Shown one piece after another: positions 48,150-59,406 of a stretch of DNA of 64,000 bases; positions within the stretch are counted from its first letter, which is position 1, and each line of letters begins with the position of its first letter. The position numbers were made by a program, and so were the translations under genes. The notes under the pieces are model-generated. The model was not told the origin of the DNA and did no database searches. It worked only from the letters and a program-made list of their open reading frames with translations. Source of the stretch: Phyllobacterium lublinensis. Its GTDB lineage: Bacteria > Pseudomonadota > Alphaproteobacteria > Rhizobiales > Rhizobiaceae. The stretch spans positions 62,001 through 126,000 of the forward strand of contig NZ_JAIUDQ010000005.1 of assembly GCF_020164435.1 (NCBI RefSeq). The letters run 5' to 3'.

Positions 48150-48964
48150 GCGGCGTCCGTTTGCGCTTCCGCCGTGCCATACAACAGCGTCTTGGTCGCA
48201 GTTGTCACATCCTGCTGCCGCATAAGGCTTTCTCCCACAAGGAAGCTGCCGATACCGGAGTCGGCGAGTCTCAGGCAGTCGCTGTTTGTGAACACACCGC
48301 TTTCGCTCACAAGGAATTTCGCCGGCGGCACCATTTTTGCCAGGCGCTCCGATACTGCAAGGTTAACGTCGAAAGTGCGCAGATCGCGGTTGTTGATACC
48401 GAGCAACGGGGATGACAAGCGCAATGCGCGTTCCATCTCCGCCTCATCATGCACCTCGACAAGCACATCCATGCCGAGTGATAGGGCGGTTTCTTCGAGG
48501 GCCCTGGCGATGTCATCTGTGACACTTGCCATGATGATGAGAATGCAATCGGCACCCCAGCTGCGGGCCTCGAAGACCTGGTAGGTATCGAACAGGAAAT
48601 CCTTGCGCAAAGCGGGTAGGCTCGTCGCATCGCGCGCGGCAATCAGGAACTCCGGTGCGCCCTGAAATGACGGACCGTCTGTCAGCACCGAAAGACAGGC
48701 GGCACCGCCCAATTCATACGCCTTGGCCAATTCTGCCGGGTTGAAATCAGCCCGGATCAGACCCTTGGAGGGACTTGCCTTCTTGATTTCAGCGATGAGT
48801 GCAAATTGTCCACTCACGCGCTTTGTCTCAAGCGCCTTGAGGAAGCCGCGCGGCGCCTCCACGTCTTGCGCCCGCCCCTTCAGATCATCAATACTGACGG
48901 TTGCCTTTGCCGCGGCGATTTCGTCGCGCTTATAGGCTTCAATCTTCCGCAGAATGTCAGCCAT
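48146..48964 (-). CDS. trpC: Indole-3-glycerol phosphate synthase
   Basis: Closes the indole ring in tryptophan synthesis. The 272 residues of a TIM barrel include [19 protein letters not shown] near 53, [22 protein letters not shown] near 120 and [16 protein letters not shown] near 192. There is no fused TrpF domain. It starts 2 bases after the trpD stop and overlaps moaC. The trp genes before and after (trpE, trpF, trpBA) are not here, the usual split in rhizobia. Confidence 0.97.
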   Translation of the reverse strand: MADILRKIEAYKRDEIAAAKATVSIDDLKGRAQDVEAPRGFLKALETKRVSGQFALIAEIKKASPSKGLIRADFNPAELAKAYELGGAACLSVLTDGPSFQGAPEFLIAARDATSLPALRKDFLFDTYQVFEARSWGADCILIIMASVTDDIARALEETALSLGMDVLVEVHDEAEMERALRLSSPLLGINNRDLRTFDVNLAVSERLAKMVPPAKFLVSESGVFTNSDCLRLADSGIGSFLVGESLMRQQDVTTATKTLLYGTAEAQTDAA

Positions 48965-48966
48965 GC

Positions 48967-49986
48967 TCAGCTTGCCTCGCTGTTGGACACGTGGACGAGC
49001 TTTCTTAGCACATTTCGTGCTGCATTGCTGTCGATCGAATGTGCGGCCATTGCTATGCCTGTCTTCAGGTCTGGCGCAGCGCCGGCAATGACGAGCCCGG
49101 CGCCCGCGTTGAACAGCGTGATATCGCGGTAAGCGCCGTGTGCACCGTCAAGGACAGACAACAGCGAGACGGCGTTCTCATCCGCGGTACCGCCCTTCAG
49201 GTCCTGCGGATCAACGAGCCGCAAGCCAAAGGATTCCGGATCGATCTCGAACATGCGGATTGCGCCGTTCTCAAGGGCTGCCACTTTGGTCACGCCTGCC
49301 GTGGTAATTTCATCCAGGCCGTCGCCATGGACCACCCACACGGATTCGGATCCAAGATTTTTCAGCACGTGGGCGACGGGTTCGACCCACTCGGGGGCAA
49401 ACACCCCGACGAGCTGCCGCTTGACACCCGCCGGGTTGGTGAGGGGGCCGAGCAAGTTGAAAATGGTACGAGTACCAAGTTCGACACGGGCGGGACCCAC
49501 GTGCTTCATTGCCGGGTGGTGCATTGGCGCGAACATGAAGCCGATACCAGCTTCATTGATACACTTCGCAATCAACTCCGGACCGATCTCTATGTTGATG
49601 CCAAGCGCGGCCAGCGTGTCGGCCGCACCGGAACGCGAAGAAAGGGCGCGGTTGCCGTGCTTGGCTACAGGAACGCCAGCACCCGCCACGACGAAGGCGG
49701 CGCACGTCGAAACATTGTATGAGCCCGACTGGTCACCGCCTGTCCCCACAATGTCGACGGCATTAGCCGGAGCATTCACCTTCAGCATCTTGGAGCGCAT
49801 GGCGGAGACCGCACCTGCGATCTCATCGATGTTTTCGCCGCGCACGCGCAATGCCATCAACAAGGCACCGATCTGCGCCGGCGTTGCCTGCCCGGACATC
49901 ATGATATCGAAGGCCTCAACAGCTTGTTCGCGGGAAAGGGCCTTACCCGCCGCTGCAATGCCGATGAAACTTTTCAACTCTGCCAT
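48967..49986 (-). CDS. trpD: Anthranilate phosphoribosyltransferase
   Basis: Transfers phosphoribose to anthranilate in tryptophan synthesis. The 339 residues carry the PRPP-binding [18 protein letters not shown] near 78, [20 protein letters not shown] near 108 and [20 protein letters not shown] near 150. It starts 15 bases after the ppiD stop, which puts it in one transcript with ppiD, trpC, moaC and moeA. Confidence 0.97.
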   Translation of the reverse strand: MAELKSFIGIAAAGKALSREQAVEAFDIMMSGQATPAQIGALLMALRVRGENIDEIAGAVSAMRSKMLKVNAPANAVDIVGTGGDQSGSYNVSTCAAFVVAGAGVPVAKHGNRALSSRSGAADTLAALGINIEIGPELIAKCINEAGIGFMFAPMHHPAMKHVGPARVELGTRTIFNLLGPLTNPAGVKRQLVGVFAPEWVEPVAHVLKNLGSESVWVVHGDGLDEITTAGVTKVAALENGAIRMFEIDPESFGLRLVDPQDLKGGTADENAVSLLSVLDGAHGAYRDITLFNAGAGLVIAGAAPDLKTGIAMAAHSIDSNAARNVLRKLVHVSNSEAS

Positions 49987-50001
49987 TGCTTCCCTTCCGG
50001 C

Positions 50002-51891
50002 CTAACGGGCAAGCGCCTGATTGATGACGGTTTGATTGACTGTCACAGGATAAACGGTCTGCAATTGCACGACCAACTGGTCGAGCAGATCATCGGCGAG
50101 CCGTGATGAGAAGGCTTCGCGTTCAGCCGTGGTCAGCGACTCCGGCCCGACATTCGCTGGTTCGATGGATTCGGCAACCTTGAAAATGAGCTTCGACCCG
50201 TCGGATGCAGATTCCGTTACGCCGACCAGCCCCTGCGGACCGTCGAATACCGAAGCTACCCCGCCCTCGCCAAGGTCGACATCCTTGCTTTCACGGGTAA
50301 TGCCGCGTTTCGTATCCTTGGTAAACTTGAACTCGGCAGCGATGTCATCGAGCGAGGCGCCATCGGCGACACGCTTGCGAACTTCCTCGGCCTTTTCATT
50401 GAGACGCTTTTCTTGTTCGGCAGTTTTCCAATGCTCGATGACGCGAGCCTTAACCTCGTCCAGCGGACGTTCGCGCGCAGGGGTTACGCTTTCAACGTCG
50501 TACCAGAGATAGCTGTTGGATCCGAGATTGAACGGTTCGTTGTCAAAGCCGACGTCGGCCTGGAAGATCGCTGCCAGCTGATTATCGTCAAACGGCAGGT
50601 TTGGTATTTCCTTTTCGTCCGGGCCGCGCCCCGTCTGGTCGGTTGCCTCGATCGTGACCAGTTTGAGATTCTGTTTGGCTGCGGCGTCGGCCATGCTCGC
50701 GCCCTCGGCACGGGCGTTTTCATAAGCATCATGAACATCGGCAATGGACGAAGCCGCCTGTGTCAAGGCGATGGTCTCGCGGATGTCCTTTTCAACCTCG
50801 GCGAGCGGTTTGATTACTTCCGGGTTGATGGCAGAAACACGAACGATAACGGGACCAAAAGCGCCCTTCAACACATCGCTGACACCATTGGCCTGAAGGC
50901 CGAAAATCGGATCGGCTATGGATTGGTCGGGCAGGGCGGTTTTCGGAAACGTGCCGAGCCGAACGTCGTCCAGTGTCTTGCCTTCCGCCTTGACGATGTC
51001 CTCGAAGCTTGTGCCTGCAACGATCTTGTCGTGGGCTGCCTTGGCCGCATCTTCATTGGCGAACGTCAATTGTTCGACCGTGCGCGTCTCGGGTGTCGAA
51101 TACCGGGCGATATTCTTGTCATATTCGGCCTTGATCTCTTCGGGCGTTACGCTTGCCGGATTTGCGATGTCCGTTGGCTCAAGCTTGACAAAGCTGACCT
51201 TACGGTACTGGGGCGCACTGTATGCTTCCTTGTTTGCCTCGAAATAGGATTTCAGATCAGCATCGCTGGGATCGGCAATATCGGAAACAAAGCTTTTCGG
51301 CATCGAGACATAGTCGACGGTCCGCGACTCGCCCTTGTAAATGGCGATTGCCTTGAGCAGCGTGTCAGGCACCTTGATGCCATCGGCGACAGCTTCAACG
51401 ATCTGCTGCCGGCGGGCCACCTGCGCACTGTTGTCAAGATAGTTCTGGGGGGTCATGCCTGCGTTTCGCAGTACGGCATCGAACTGGGCAGGGCTGAATC
51501 GGCCATCGGCCCCCTGGAACGCCGGGTCCTCTGCTGCAAGCTGCGCCAGCCGGTCCTTGGAGAGACCAAGTGACATGGTCCGTGCCTGCTCATCCAGAAC
51601 AACACCGGCGACCAGGTGAGCCTGAACCCGATTGCCAATCCCGATCGCATCCGCCTGTTCACGCGTCAGACGTTGCCCGAAACGCTGCGACAGCGCATTC
51701 AGCTCACGATCATAGGCAAGGCGGTAGTCCACCGGTGAAACCTCCGAATGGCCGGCGCGAATTGCCGCATTCCCGCCGATAGCGCCAAGTATGGTGTTAG
51801 AGACCCCCCATCCGGCAAAGCTGATCACGAGAAGGCCCATGAGCACCTTGACCACCCAGGTCTGTGCAACATTGCGGAGAGAGTCGAGCAT
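50002..51891 (-). CDS. ppiD: Periplasmic folding chaperone PpiD (SurA N-domain, parvulin-like)
   Basis: A 629-residue protein anchored in the inner membrane by one segment near residues 12-34 (WVVKVLMGLLVISFAGWGVS), with the rest in the periplasm. The SurA-like N-terminal helices hold DAVLRNAGMTPQNYLDN. A parvulin-type rotamase domain is centred near residue 290 (DIVKAEGKTLDDVRLGTF), though PpiD proteins often lack activity. It helps newly exported proteins fold beside the Sec channel. It heads the trpDC-moaC-moeA run and is divergent from tpiA. Confidence 0.92.
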   Translation of the reverse strand: MLDSLRNVAQTWVVKVLMGLLVISFAGWGVSNTILGAIGGNAAIRAGHSEVSPVDYRLAYDRELNALSQRFGQRLTREQADAIGIGNRVQAHLVAGVVLDEQARTMSLGLSKDRLAQLAAEDPAFQGADGRFSPAQFDAVLRNAGMTPQNYLDNSAQVARRQQIVEAVADGIKVPDTLLKAIAIYKGESRTVDYVSMPKSFVSDIADPSDADLKSYFEANKEAYSAPQYRKVSFVKLEPTDIANPASVTPEEIKAEYDKNIARYSTPETRTVEQLTFANEDAAKAAHDKIVAGTSFEDIVKAEGKTLDDVRLGTFPKTALPDQSIADPIFGLQANGVSDVLKGAFGPVIVRVSAINPEVIKPLAEVEKDIRETIALTQAASSIADVHDAYENARAEGASMADAAAKQNLKLVTIEATDQTGRGPDEKEIPNLPFDDNQLAAIFQADVGFDNEPFNLGSNSYLWYDVESVTPARERPLDEVKARVIEHWKTAEQEKRLNEKAEEVRKRVADGASLDDIAAEFKFTKDTKRGITRESKDVDLGEGGVASVFDGPQGLVGVTESASDGSKLIFKVAESIEPANVGPESLTTAEREAFSSRLADDLLDQLVVQLQTVYPVTVNQTVINQALAR

Positions 51892-52045
51892 ATAAAGTCA
51901 CCGTATCAGTCAAGAGGCTTAATTTGAATCCAATGGGGAATAGCGTGATGCAAGGCTTGTGTCGATTGCTTTATCCAGTGAATTTGGTAGTCAGGCACTC
52001 AATGATCGAAGAAAACCGCTAAAATCATTATCTGAGGAAGATCCA

Positions 52046-52810
52046 ATGACCCCTGACGTCCGCCCGCTCGTTGCAGGTAACTGGAAAATGAATGGCACGG
52101 GGGAGTCGCTCGACGAATTGCGCATGATCGTCAACCGGCCCAATTCCGCCATCGGCGAAAAGATCGATGCATTGATCTGCGTCCCGGCAACGCTCGTGTT
52201 CAGGGCGGCGCAATCCGTCGAAGGCGAGGCGTTGAGCATTGGCGGCCAGGATTGCCATTTCAAGAAGTCTGGGGCTCATACGGGCGATACATCGGCGGAC
52301 ATGCTGAAGGATGCCGGTGCATCCCACGTTATTGTCGGCCACTCGGAACGCCGGTCCGATCACGGAGAAACCGATGCGATCGTCAATGCCAAGGCAAAGG
52401 CGGCTTGGGATGCGGGACTCGTCGCCATCATATGCGTCGGCGAAACCGAAGCCCAGCGGAAGGCAGGGTCCACACTCGACGTGATATCAACGCAGCTTGC
52501 CGGTTCCGTTGCGGATGGCGCCAATGCGCGCAATACAATCATTGCCTATGAACCGGTATGGGCAATCGGCACGGGCCTCACGCCGACAGTGGGCGATGTG
52601 AAGCAGGTACATGCTTTCATCAGGGCGGCACTCGACAAGCGCTTTGCGGCGGATGGTGCAAGAATGCGCATCCTCTATGGCGGATCCGTCAAGCCGTCCA
52701 ATGCGGTCGAACTCTTGGGCGTTGAGAATGTGGATGGAGCACTGGTTGGAGGGGCGAGCTTGAAAGCTGCCGACTTCCTCGCCATCTGTGAGGCATATCA
52801 TTCTCTTTGA
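52046..52810 (+). CDS. tpiA: Triosephosphate isomerase
   Basis: Interconverts dihydroxyacetone phosphate and glyceraldehyde 3-phosphate. The 254 residues include [11 protein letters not shown] near 7, [14 protein letters not shown] with the catalytic His near 97, [11 protein letters not shown] with the catalytic Glu near 168, and [12 protein letters not shown] near 210. ATG at 52046 follows TGAGGAAG; an open frame continues upstream to 51959 without family similarity. It is divergent from ppiD. Confidence 0.97.
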   Translation: MTPDVRPLVAGNWKMNGTGESLDELRMIVNRPNSAIGEKIDALICVPATLVFRAAQSVEGEALSIGGQDCHFKKSGAHTGDTSADMLKDAGASHVIVGHSERRSDHGETDAIVNAKAKAAWDAGLVAIICVGETEAQRKAGSTLDVISTQLAGSVADGANARNTIIAYEPVWAIGTGLTPTVGDVKQVHAFIRAALDKRFAADGARMRILYGGSVKPSNAVELLGVENVDGALVGGASLKAADFLAICEAYHSL

Positions 52811-52923
52811 ATGGCGAGAAAAACCGCGAGAACCGCAAGAAAACTGTCGCCTGACGGGCTTGGTTTATTGACCGATCCGGTGTAAAGAGCCGCGTCCGAC
52901 ACCTAGAAAGCAGAACATATTCC

Positions 52924-53418
52924 ATGCAAACCGTCGTTATCGTCATTCACCTTCTGATTGTACTTGCCCTCGTTGGCGTCGTGCTCATGCAGCGCTCTGA
53001 AGGCGGTGGTCTCGGAATTGGCGGCGGCTCCGGCTTCATGACTGCGCGCGGCGCTGCGAATGTCTTGACGCGCGCGACTGCCATCCTGGCCACAGGCTTC
53101 TTTATCACGTCTCTGGCCCTTGGCATCATGGCACGCTACGGCGAAAGCCCCACGGATATTCTCAACCGGATTCCAGCTGCCACAGGCAACCAGCCTGCCG
53201 GACAGCAGCCGCCAGCAAGCGGTGGCATCCTGAATCAGCTCGGTGGTTCATCGTCGAATAATGCGGCGCCAGCGTCGGATGCGCCGGCAACGCCACCGGC
53301 ATCGGGTTCGGCTGCGCCTGGCACGACTGCCCCGGCAACGCCCGAATCGACACTGCCTGCGCCGACTGCACCAGTCACGCCTGCGCAGCCCGCGAATCCA
53401 GTTCCCAATTCACAGTAA
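52924..53418 (+). CDS. secG: Protein-export membrane protein SecG
   Basis: Small subunit of the SecYEG channel. Two membrane segments (VIVIHLLIVLALVGVVLMQ near 5-23, and about 57-75) flank the conserved RSEGGGLGIGGGSGFM. After residue 90 comes a low-complexity tail of about 75 residues rich in Ala, Pro, Thr, Gln and Asn, which roughly doubles the size compared with the E. coli protein. Such tails are common in Alphaproteobacteria. It lies between tpiA and pyrG as in related genomes. Confidence 0.95.
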   Translation: MQTVVIVIHLLIVLALVGVVLMQRSEGGGLGIGGGSGFMTARGAANVLTRATAILATGFFITSLALGIMARYGESPTDILNRIPAATGNQPAGQQPPASGGILNQLGGSSSNNAAPASDAPATPPASGSAAPGTTAPATPESTLPAPTAPVTPAQPANPVPNSQ

Positions 53419-53621
53419 GAACGTTCGCGTGTAGAATGCTTGGTGGTGGCGCAAACATAAGTGTTGCGCTTCCGCAACCGTTACCGATGAAGAATCGAAC
53501 AGGCTAGTTCTTCACGGCTATTTGCATTGAGAAGAATCCGGTCTTCGGATATCGCGATACCAGGTTGGCCTCAGGGGCCGGGCAAACGCCGTGAGGGCGT
53601 TGTGCAGTCTATGCGGGAAAT

Positions 53622-54314
53622 ATGGAAACTATGCTATCACGTCGCTCTCTGCTTGTTGGAATGTCGGTCCTGGCCCTGGCCGGCCCGGCATCCGCAGAAC
53701 CGATCCTCCAGAAAATACTGAGTCCATTCGGTGGAGATAACGCCGAGCCGGCAGTCGCTGCGGATGAGGCGGTCAAGCCGATCGAGGTGGCTGAAGTTCG
53801 CAAGCCTGCGAACCAGGCAAAGGCGAAGCCTAAAACCAAATATGGTATCGACCCGAAATATATGCCTCAGGATGTTGCATTCTCCGGATACAGGCCGGGA
53901 ACGATCGTGATCGACCCGAAGGCCAAGTTCCTTTACCTCGTCGAATCGCCATTCTCCGCACGCCGCTACGGCATCGCAGTTGGCAAGGAAGGGCTGGAGT
54001 TCAAGGGAACTGCAACGATCCAGACCAAGCGCGAATGGCCGCGCTGGATTCCGACCAAGGAAATGATCGAGCGCGAGCCGGCCCATTATGCCAAGTATGA
54101 AAACGGCATGGACGGTGGACCGGGCAATCCGCTTGGTGCACGTGCCCTGTACCTTTCTCAGGGAAACAAGGATACGCATGTGCGCATTCACGGCACGATC
54201 CAGCCCTGGACCATTGGAAGCTCAGCATCCAACGGCTGCTTCCGTATGGTCAATGATCATGTTATCGATCTCTACAATCGTGTCAGCATTGGCACGGAAG
54301 TAATTGTTCTGTAA
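53622..54314 (+). CDS. L,D-transpeptidase (YkuD domain)
   Basis: A 230-residue exported enzyme that forms 3-3 cross-links in peptidoglycan or attaches proteins to it. The signal peptide is MLSRRSLLVGMSVLALAGPA (ATG at 53631 is as likely a start as 53622). The YkuD domain begins at GTIVIDPKAKFLYLV and ends with the active site HIRIHG-type His (THVRIHGT) and Cys in SASNGCFRM near residue 206. A terminator follows the stop. Confidence 0.93.
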   Translation: METMLSRRSLLVGMSVLALAGPASAEPILQKILSPFGGDNAEPAVAADEAVKPIEVAEVRKPANQAKAKPKTKYGIDPKYMPQDVAFSGYRPGTIVIDPKAKFLYLVESPFSARRYGIAVGKEGLEFKGTATIQTKREWPRWIPTKEMIEREPAHYAKYENGMDGGPGNPLGARALYLSQGNKDTHVRIHGTIQPWTIGSSASNGCFRMVNDHVIDLYNRVSIGTEVIVL

Positions 54315-54335
54315 CAAATATCTTCGATTTTGTTG

Positions 54336-54369
54336 AAACGGCCAGGCCTCGCGTCTGGCCGTTTTGTTT
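54336..54369 (+). terminator. Terminator after the L,D-transpeptidase gene
   Basis: AAACGGCCAG (54336-54345) pairs with CTGGCCGTTT (54355-54364) and leads into TTGTTTG. It starts 21 bases after the stop codon. Confidence 0.88.
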
Positions 54370-54447
54370 GAATGTAAAACCAATTGGAGCGGGAAAAACG
54401 GCGTCAATGCCGATTTTTTTGTGGCCAAATCACTTGCAAAGGACTAA

Positions 54448-56088
<1,641 letters not shown>

Positions 56089-56110
56089 GCGTCCAACTTG
56101 GCTGGAGCTC

Positions 56111-56140
56111 AAAGGCCCTGCGCGATGCAGGGCCTTTTGC
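56111..56140 (+). terminator. Terminator after pyrG
   Basis: AAAGGCCCTGC (56111-56121) pairs with GCAGGGCCTTT (56127-56137) and is followed by TTTT split by GCG. It lies 22 bases after the pyrG stop. Confidence 0.88.
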
Positions 56141-56153
56141 GTTTGTCGAGTTG

Positions 56154-56531
56154 CTATTGCAAATGCATAATGCTGCTTTGTTGCGGCGCGGCGCAGGGCG
56201 AAGCATTGCCATTGGCGTCCCGCCGCTCGGGCTGGCGGGTTGGGATTTTCAACGCTTCCTTTGTCAACGTAACCAGTACGGCCGGATCGTCGCCGGTCTG
56301 GACCGGTGCGGGCTCACCCTTGGTCAGGGTAACCCAGGTATCTGTCCTGCCAATATCGACATTGAATTCACGGCCCTGCCATTTCAAACCTTTGAAGAAG
56401 ACGCGGTTTGCCGGCTGGCGCTCGAAGGTCTCGGGCAGGAATGGTTTCAACACGATCCCTTCGTCTCGGGAGCGATAGCCCGTCATGCCCATGCCCACGC
56501 CCTGCAGGAAGCCGCTGCTTGATACGATTAT
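56154..56531 (-). pseudogene. C-terminal remnant resembling a family 65 glycoside hydrolase
   Basis: The frame is open on the minus strand from 56531 to the stop at 56154. It reads SSSGFLQGVGMGMTGYRSRD and then LKPFLPETFER and FKGLKWQGREFNVDI. This is the look of the end of a GH65-type (alpha,alpha-glucan phosphorylase/trehalase-like) protein: last catalytic helix, then the small C-terminal beta domain. The catalytic part is missing, because an in-frame TGA at 56532-56534 stands directly before it. An ATG at 56498 could in principle start a 114-residue product, but there is no ribosome binding site or complete domain. The family link is from memory and moderate. Confidence 0.45.
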
Positions 56532-57329
56532 TCAGATTGTCGAGGAGGAAGTCCGAAGATTGACGGTGCGTATTCCTTGGCTGTCGAGCAACGGTGGCAC
56601 GATCTCGCTGCGGACTGCGTCCAAGGTCTCGGGAATTTCCTAGCCAAGTTTTTCTCCGACATTGGTCGCTATTTCCAAGGCTTTTATCGCGGAACCATTG
56701 GTAACGTCTTCGGTAGACTTGTTCTCGGCAAACTCGTCGGCGCCAGTCACCAGGTCGAAATCATTGGCGGCAGTGGCGCTGCTTTCGGATCAACCGGCAG
56801 ATCAAGCTTTGCAATCCGTTCCTTGTAAAGCTTGTTCTCCTCCTGAAGTTTGGAAAGGATCCCATTCAACTCTTCGATAGTTTTTAGAATATCCGCTTCT
56901 TTGGCAGTTGTGGGTTTTCCCAGCAACTCGTTGATTTTGTCGAATGCGAGCTTGTCCTCGTCGAGGTTGCGTTGCATCTCACTGATCTTGGCGTTGAGGT
57001 CCGCAACAGTCGCCCCCTCCGGCAAACCCTTTGCCAGGTTTCTGAGAAGTACGTTTTCAGTGACGATATCGCTGACTTTGGTGCCTGCAGGCAACCCGGC
57101 CAGCGAGGTCCTGAGATCCGCGATTATCGACTCCCGCTTTTGTAATTCCTCGGTGCTTGCCTGGCGCAAGTCTTCCAGGTCACCCTCCAGCTGCTTGATG
57201 GTAGCCGCTTGCGATATGATCTGTTCTTGTGGAATTTGATGCCTGCTCGGCCTTGTTGTCGGAGCCGTTGCAAACGGCAAGCACGGCACAACCAACCAGC
57301 CCCACAGCCAATGCGGTGCGGATAACCAT
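56532..57329 (-). pseudogene. Disrupted coiled-coil protein with signal peptide
   Basis: An ATG at 57329, after GGAGGAG, starts MVIRTALAVGLVGCAVLAVC, a signal peptide with a possible lipobox Cys at residue 14. This frame soon stops at 57180. The body lies in another frame (to 56747): a long coiled coil with heptad character (IKQLEGDLEDLRQ, ELQKRESIIADLR, LDEDKLAFDKINELL). A one-base loss near 56784-56791 (GATCCGAA) returns reading to the first frame, which goes on through FDLVTGADEFAENKSTEDV. That frame meets TAG at 56640-56642, where CAG would fit, and ends at TGA 56532. Two frameshifts and one nonsense codon mark it as a pseudogene, unless the assembly is wrong. Function unknown. Confidence 0.6.
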
Positions 57330-57405
57330 ATACTCCTCCATGGATTCTATTTTGGCTTTTTTAACGATGCCTGGTCAATCCAGGCTGCATTCGCTTTCCC
57401 TTTAG

Positions 57406-57579
57406 TCAGTCGAAAATATCGACGAGCCGTTTTCCGTCACTCACACGATCGGTATTCTTTATTTGACTATCGAAAAAATGAAATTGTACTTTAGTTGCAT
57501 AGGTGGGCACGAATTGCGGCCGCGATCCGATTTTCACCTTGCCATTTTGCCGAGCATCGGCCAAATCCTGTTCCGTCAT
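57406..57579 (-). CDS. Small open frame divergent from the VOC gene
   Basis: A 57-residue frame starting [20 protein letters not shown]. Its ATG and that of the VOC gene on the other strand share one CATG (57577-57580). The composition is balanced and not obviously a shadow, since no gene lies opposite it. No ribosome binding site is clear and no family is recognised. It may be the rest of another decayed gene next to the pseudogenes. Confidence 0.22.
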   Translation of the reverse strand: MTEQDLADARQNGKVKIGSRPQFVPTYATKVQFHFFDSQIKNTDRVSDGKRLVDIFD

Positions 57580-58471
57580 GAACAAAGCACCGCGCACATC
57601 CCGTCCTGTCGATCATCTGGTGTTGCCAACAGCGGATATCAGCGTTGCGCAATCGCGACTGCAGCGCATGGGCTTTACGGTTGCGCCGGTGGGCGTACAT
57701 CCCTTCGGAACGGAGAATGTCTGCGTATTCTTGAGCGACGACAGTTTTCTTGAGTTTCTTGCCATTGCCCAGCGGGAGACGTGCGAAGCTGAAGCACGGA
57801 GCGGCAATGTCTTCGTCGCGCGGGATCAGGCCTACCGCTTTCGCAACGGTCAGGATGGTTTTTCCGCGCTGGTCATGGGGACCCACGACGCCAGCGCGGA
57901 TCACGATGCATTTGTGCAGGCGGGCATATCGGCCGGTGCCATGCTGAGCTTCTCACGGCCGTTCAAAACACCAGGCGGCAAGGAAGATATCGCCGGTTTC
58001 CGCCTCGCATTTGCTGCCGACCTGCGCGCACCCGACGTGTTCTTCTTCACCTGCGAGCGGGTCAATACGCCCAAAGTCGATCGCACTGCGCTTCAGAACC
58101 ATGGCAACGGCGCTGTTGCATTGCGTGAGATCGTCTTGTCTGAAGTCAATCCAACGGACTTTCAGTACCCGCTGCAGGACGTGATCAATCAGCGGGACGT
58201 AAATGCCCATTCCTTTGGCATGGACTTGCGCGCTGCCAATGCGAATATCACCGTATTGACGCCGCAAGGTTTGAGGTCATTCTTTGGCATTGAATCGCCT
58301 GCGCTTGAACGTGGCCTGCGCCTGCAGGCCTTCGTGCTTGGCGTGCGTGACATGGCAATGGTTGAATCCCTGCTTGCGCAGAACAATATTCCCTTTGAAA
58401 AGCGCGGCGACCGCCTGATTGTGCACAAAGCACCGGGGTTGGGCGCTGCCATCGCATTTGAGGCTTTCTAA
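57578..58471 (+). CDS. VOC superfamily protein (glyoxalase-like domain)
   Basis: A 297-residue soluble protein with a glyoxalase-like domain of the type found beside kdsA in rhizobia. The N-terminal [20 protein letters not shown] carries a first metal-ligand-like His, and a second half-repeat begins near residue 165 ([15 protein letters not shown]). A Glu in [16 protein letters not shown] is a further possible ligand. No enzyme activity is known for close relatives. ATG at 57578 fits the family start, though its ribosome binding site is weak. Its stop overlaps the kdsA ATG (TAATG), so the two are coupled. Confidence 0.8.
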   Translation: MNKAPRTSRPVDHLVLPTADISVAQSRLQRMGFTVAPVGVHPFGTENVCVFLSDDSFLEFLAIAQRETCEAEARSGNVFVARDQAYRFRNGQDGFSALVMGTHDASADHDAFVQAGISAGAMLSFSRPFKTPGGKEDIAGFRLAFAADLRAPDVFFFTCERVNTPKVDRTALQNHGNGAVALREIVLSEVNPTDFQYPLQDVINQRDVNAHSFGMDLRAANANITVLTPQGLRSFFGIESPALERGLRLQAFVLGVRDMAMVESLLAQNNIPFEKRGDRLIVHKAPGLGAAIAFEAF

Positions 58472-59301
58472 TGTCCCTGAACACCACCGTTCTTGCCGGT
58501 AACGTCGCATTTTCAAACACCGCGCAATTTTCACTGATCGCCGGTCCCTGCCAGATGGAAAGCCGTCAGCATGCGTTTGACATGGCGGGCGCATTGAAGG
58601 AAATGACGAAAAAGCTTGGTATAGGTCTCGTCTACAAATCGAGTTTTGACAAGGCCAACCGTACCTCATTGACCGGAAAGCGTGGCTTCGGGCTGGAGAA
58701 CTCGTTGCCGGTATTTGCCGACATCCGCAAGGAGTTCGGGCTTCCGACTTTAACCGATGTGCATACAGAAGAGCAGTGCATCATTCTGGGCCAGGTGGTT
58801 GACGTGCTGCAGATCCCTGCCTTCCTGTGCAGGCAGACCGACCTTCTGGTTGCTGCGGCGAAGACGGGCAAGGTCGTCAATGTCAAGAAAGGGCAGTTTC
58901 TTGCTCCCTGGGACATGAAGAATGTCGTTGCAAAGGTGACGGAAAGCGGAAATCCCAATGTGATGGTGACCGAGCGGGGTGCATCCTTTGGCTATAATAC
59001 GCTCGTTTCCGATATGCGTTCGCTGCCGATCATGGCCGGCATGGGCGCGCCTGTGATCTTTGACGCCACACACTCGGTGCAGCAGCCGGGCGGGCAGGGA
59101 GGATCGACAGGCGGCCAACGAGAATTCGTCGAGACGCTGGCGCGGGCGGCTGTTGCGGTTGGTGTCGCCGGTGTCTTCATTGAAACGCACCAGGATCCCG
59201 ACAACGCCCCATCGGATGGTCCAAATATGGTGCCGCTCGATCAGATGCCAAGGCTTCTCGAACGGCTACTGGAATTCGATCGGATCGCCAAGAAGGCGTG
59301 A
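58471..59301 (+). CDS. kdsA: 2-dehydro-3-deoxyphosphooctonate aldolase (KDO 8-phosphate synthase)
   Basis: Condenses arabinose 5-phosphate and phosphoenolpyruvate to KDO 8-phosphate for the LPS core. The 276 residues of a TIM barrel show [20 protein letters not shown] near 16, [19 protein letters not shown] near 56, [17 protein letters not shown] near 112 and [11 protein letters not shown] near 197. It starts in the overlap with the VOC gene. It uses the PEP made by the enolase gene 640 bases on. Confidence 0.97.
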   Translation: MSLNTTVLAGNVAFSNTAQFSLIAGPCQMESRQHAFDMAGALKEMTKKLGIGLVYKSSFDKANRTSLTGKRGFGLENSLPVFADIRKEFGLPTLTDVHTEEQCIILGQVVDVLQIPAFLCRQTDLLVAAAKTGKVVNVKKGQFLAPWDMKNVVAKVTESGNPNVMVTERGASFGYNTLVSDMRSLPIMAGMGAPVIFDATHSVQQPGGQGGSTGGQREFVETLARAAVAVGVAGVFIETHQDPDNAPSDGPNMVPLDQMPRLLERLLEFDRIAKKA

Positions 59302-59406
59302 AGGCCGGGGCGACAAGGTTCCAACTGATTAAATAAAATTTTTATGCAACCCTGCACCGGCTTTGCTCATTAACCCTCCATGCACACAGCAAGAGGAGTG
59401 AGCAAT

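Noticed and set aside
49039..50005. Overlapping plus-strand frames opposite trpD
   Set aside because: trpD is certain, and these frames have no domain and compete with each other.
50413..51573. A 386-codon open frame on the plus strand opposite ppiD
   Set aside because: It is the mirror of a well-supported gene, with a Cys/Arg-rich composition unlike its neighbours and no ribosome binding site.
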